Assembly (NCBI GenBank): GCA_027620395.1
Contig: JAQBZY010000143.1
Location: 1-5,368, forward strand
DNA from: Pseudomonadota bacterium
GTDB lineage: Bacteria > Pseudomonadota > Alphaproteobacteria > Rhodospirillales > Casp-alpha2
Reading direction: 5' to 3'
Length of the DNA: 5,368 bases
Positions within the stretch are counted from its first letter, which is position 1. Each line of letters starts with the position of its first letter. The translations under genes were made by a program, and so were the position numbers. The notes below the pieces were generated by a model that was not told where the DNA came from, did no database searches, and saw nothing but the letters and a program-made list of their open reading frames with translations. Of the stretch, positions 4,631 through 5,368 are shown one piece after another.

Positions 4631-5368
4631 GCGGACCGCTGTTCAAAAAAATCGCCCTGATCGGCGTCGGCCTGATCGGCTCGTCGCTGGCCAGACGAAT
4701 TCGCCAAGACGGGCTGGCCGGCGAGATCGCCGTCGCGACCCGAAGTGCGGAAACACTGGCCCGCGCCGGCGAGCTCGGCCTGTTTGATTCCGGTACCCTC
4801 GATGCCGTCGAAGCCGCCACCGATGCCGATCTGGTCATCATCTGCACGCCCATGGGCTCGGTCGCCGACGTTGGCCGGCAGATCGCCGGTGCCTTGAAGC
4901 ACGGCGCCATCGTCTCCGACGTCGGATCGGTGAAATCGCCGGTGCTGCGCGATCTGGCGCCGCTGCTGCCGGCCAATGTGCATCTGGTGCCTGGCCATCC
5001 GGTCGCCGGCACCGAGCATTCCGGACCCGATGCCGGTTTCCCGACCTTGTTCGATAAACGCTGGACCATCTTGACCCCGGCCGCCGGCACCGATGCCGCC
5101 GCCGTCGACCGGGTGGCGGCGCTATGGCGCGCCTGCGGCGCCCGGGTCGAGGTGATGGACGCCGGTCACCACGACCAGGTGTTGGCGATCACGTCGCATC
5201 TGCCGCACCTGATCGCCTACACCATCGTCGGAACCGCCACCGAACTCGGCGAGGATTTGCAAAAAGAAATCATTCAGTTCTCGGCCAGCGGCTTTCGCGA
5301 TTTCACCCGCATCGCGGCCTCCGACCCAGTGATGTGGCGGGACATTTTCCTAGCCAATCGCGATGCGG
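4627..5368 (+). CDS. Prephenate/arogenate dehydrogenase (TyrA family), cut by window end
   Basis: 247 codons are visible and the end is missing. The enzyme oxidatively decarboxylates prephenate to 4-hydroxyphenylpyruvate and/or arogenate to tyrosine. The Rossmann motif is GVGLIG (13-18). After the second strand the sequence is AVATRSAET, so Thr38, Arg39 and Ser40 replace the acidic residue that favours NAD. CTPMGSV (73-79) and SDVGSVK (97-103) follow, then GHPVAGTEHSG (123-133), whose His124 matches the catalytic His of the family. The helical substrate domain has ITSHLPHLIAY (188-198) and FSASGFRDFTRIA (218-230), both typical for prephenate contacts. HSGPDAGF resembles cyclohexadienyl dehydrogenases of alphaproteobacteria, which can use both substrates. 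No chorismate mutase domain is fused, which fits the separate mutase two genes upstream. Whether a C-terminal ACT domain exists cannot be seen. The gene is translated from an ATGA overlap with the aminotransferase gene. Confidence 0.95.
   Translation, partial: MSGPLFKKIALIGVGLIGSSLARRIRQDGLAGEIAVATRSAETLARAGELGLFDSGTLDAVEAATDADLVIICTPMGSVADVGRQIAGALKHGAIVSDVGSVKSPVLRDLAPLLPANVHLVPGHPVAGTEHSGPDAGFPTLFDKRWTILTPAAGTDAAAVDRVAALWRACGARVEVMDAGHHDQVLAITSHLPHLIAYTIVGTATELGEDLQKEIIQFSASGFRDFTRIAASDPVMWRDIFLANRDA

Overview
The window looks like chromosomal DNA of a GC-rich alphaproteobacterium, probably near the Rhodospirillales. This rests on the strong G/C bias at third codon positions, the gene order chorismate mutase / HisC-type aminotransferase / TyrA-type dehydrogenase, and the style of the proteins. 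No species can be named from the sequence alone. There is no sign of an insertion sequence, phage gene, CRISPR array or RNA gene.

Left part, minus strand (1-1685): a queG gene (epoxyqueuosine reductase, last step of queuosine synthesis). It is followed 33 bases downstream by a secreted FGE-sulfatase/SUMF1-fold protein whose C-terminal part lies outside the window. Middle (1686-1815): a 130-base divergent intergenic region with a 14-bp perfect palindrome, a second small inverted repeat and a perfect 25-bp tandem duplication. Right of it on the plus strand is queC (preQ0 synthase, 1816-2523), so an early and a late step of queuosine synthesis are read divergently from one control region.

Right part, plus strand (2622-5368): after a 98-base gap with a possible promoter and a hairpin comes a tightly packed aromatic amino acid operon. 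Its genes are an AroQ-type chorismate mutase with a long C-terminal extension, a HisC-family PLP aminotransferase, and a prephenate/arogenate dehydrogenase cut by the window end. Both junctions are ATGA overlaps. Together the three products would take chorismate to prephenate and then, by dehydrogenation and transamination in either order, to tyrosine.

The most interesting item is the chorismate mutase. Its roughly 210-residue tail resembles a shrunken prephenate dehydratase followed by an ACT-like segment, but it lacks the dehydratase Thr-Arg-Phe signature. It may therefore be a decayed PheA-type protein turned into a regulatory domain for a tyrosine operon. No wholly new system is evident; most of the window is ordinary metabolism.
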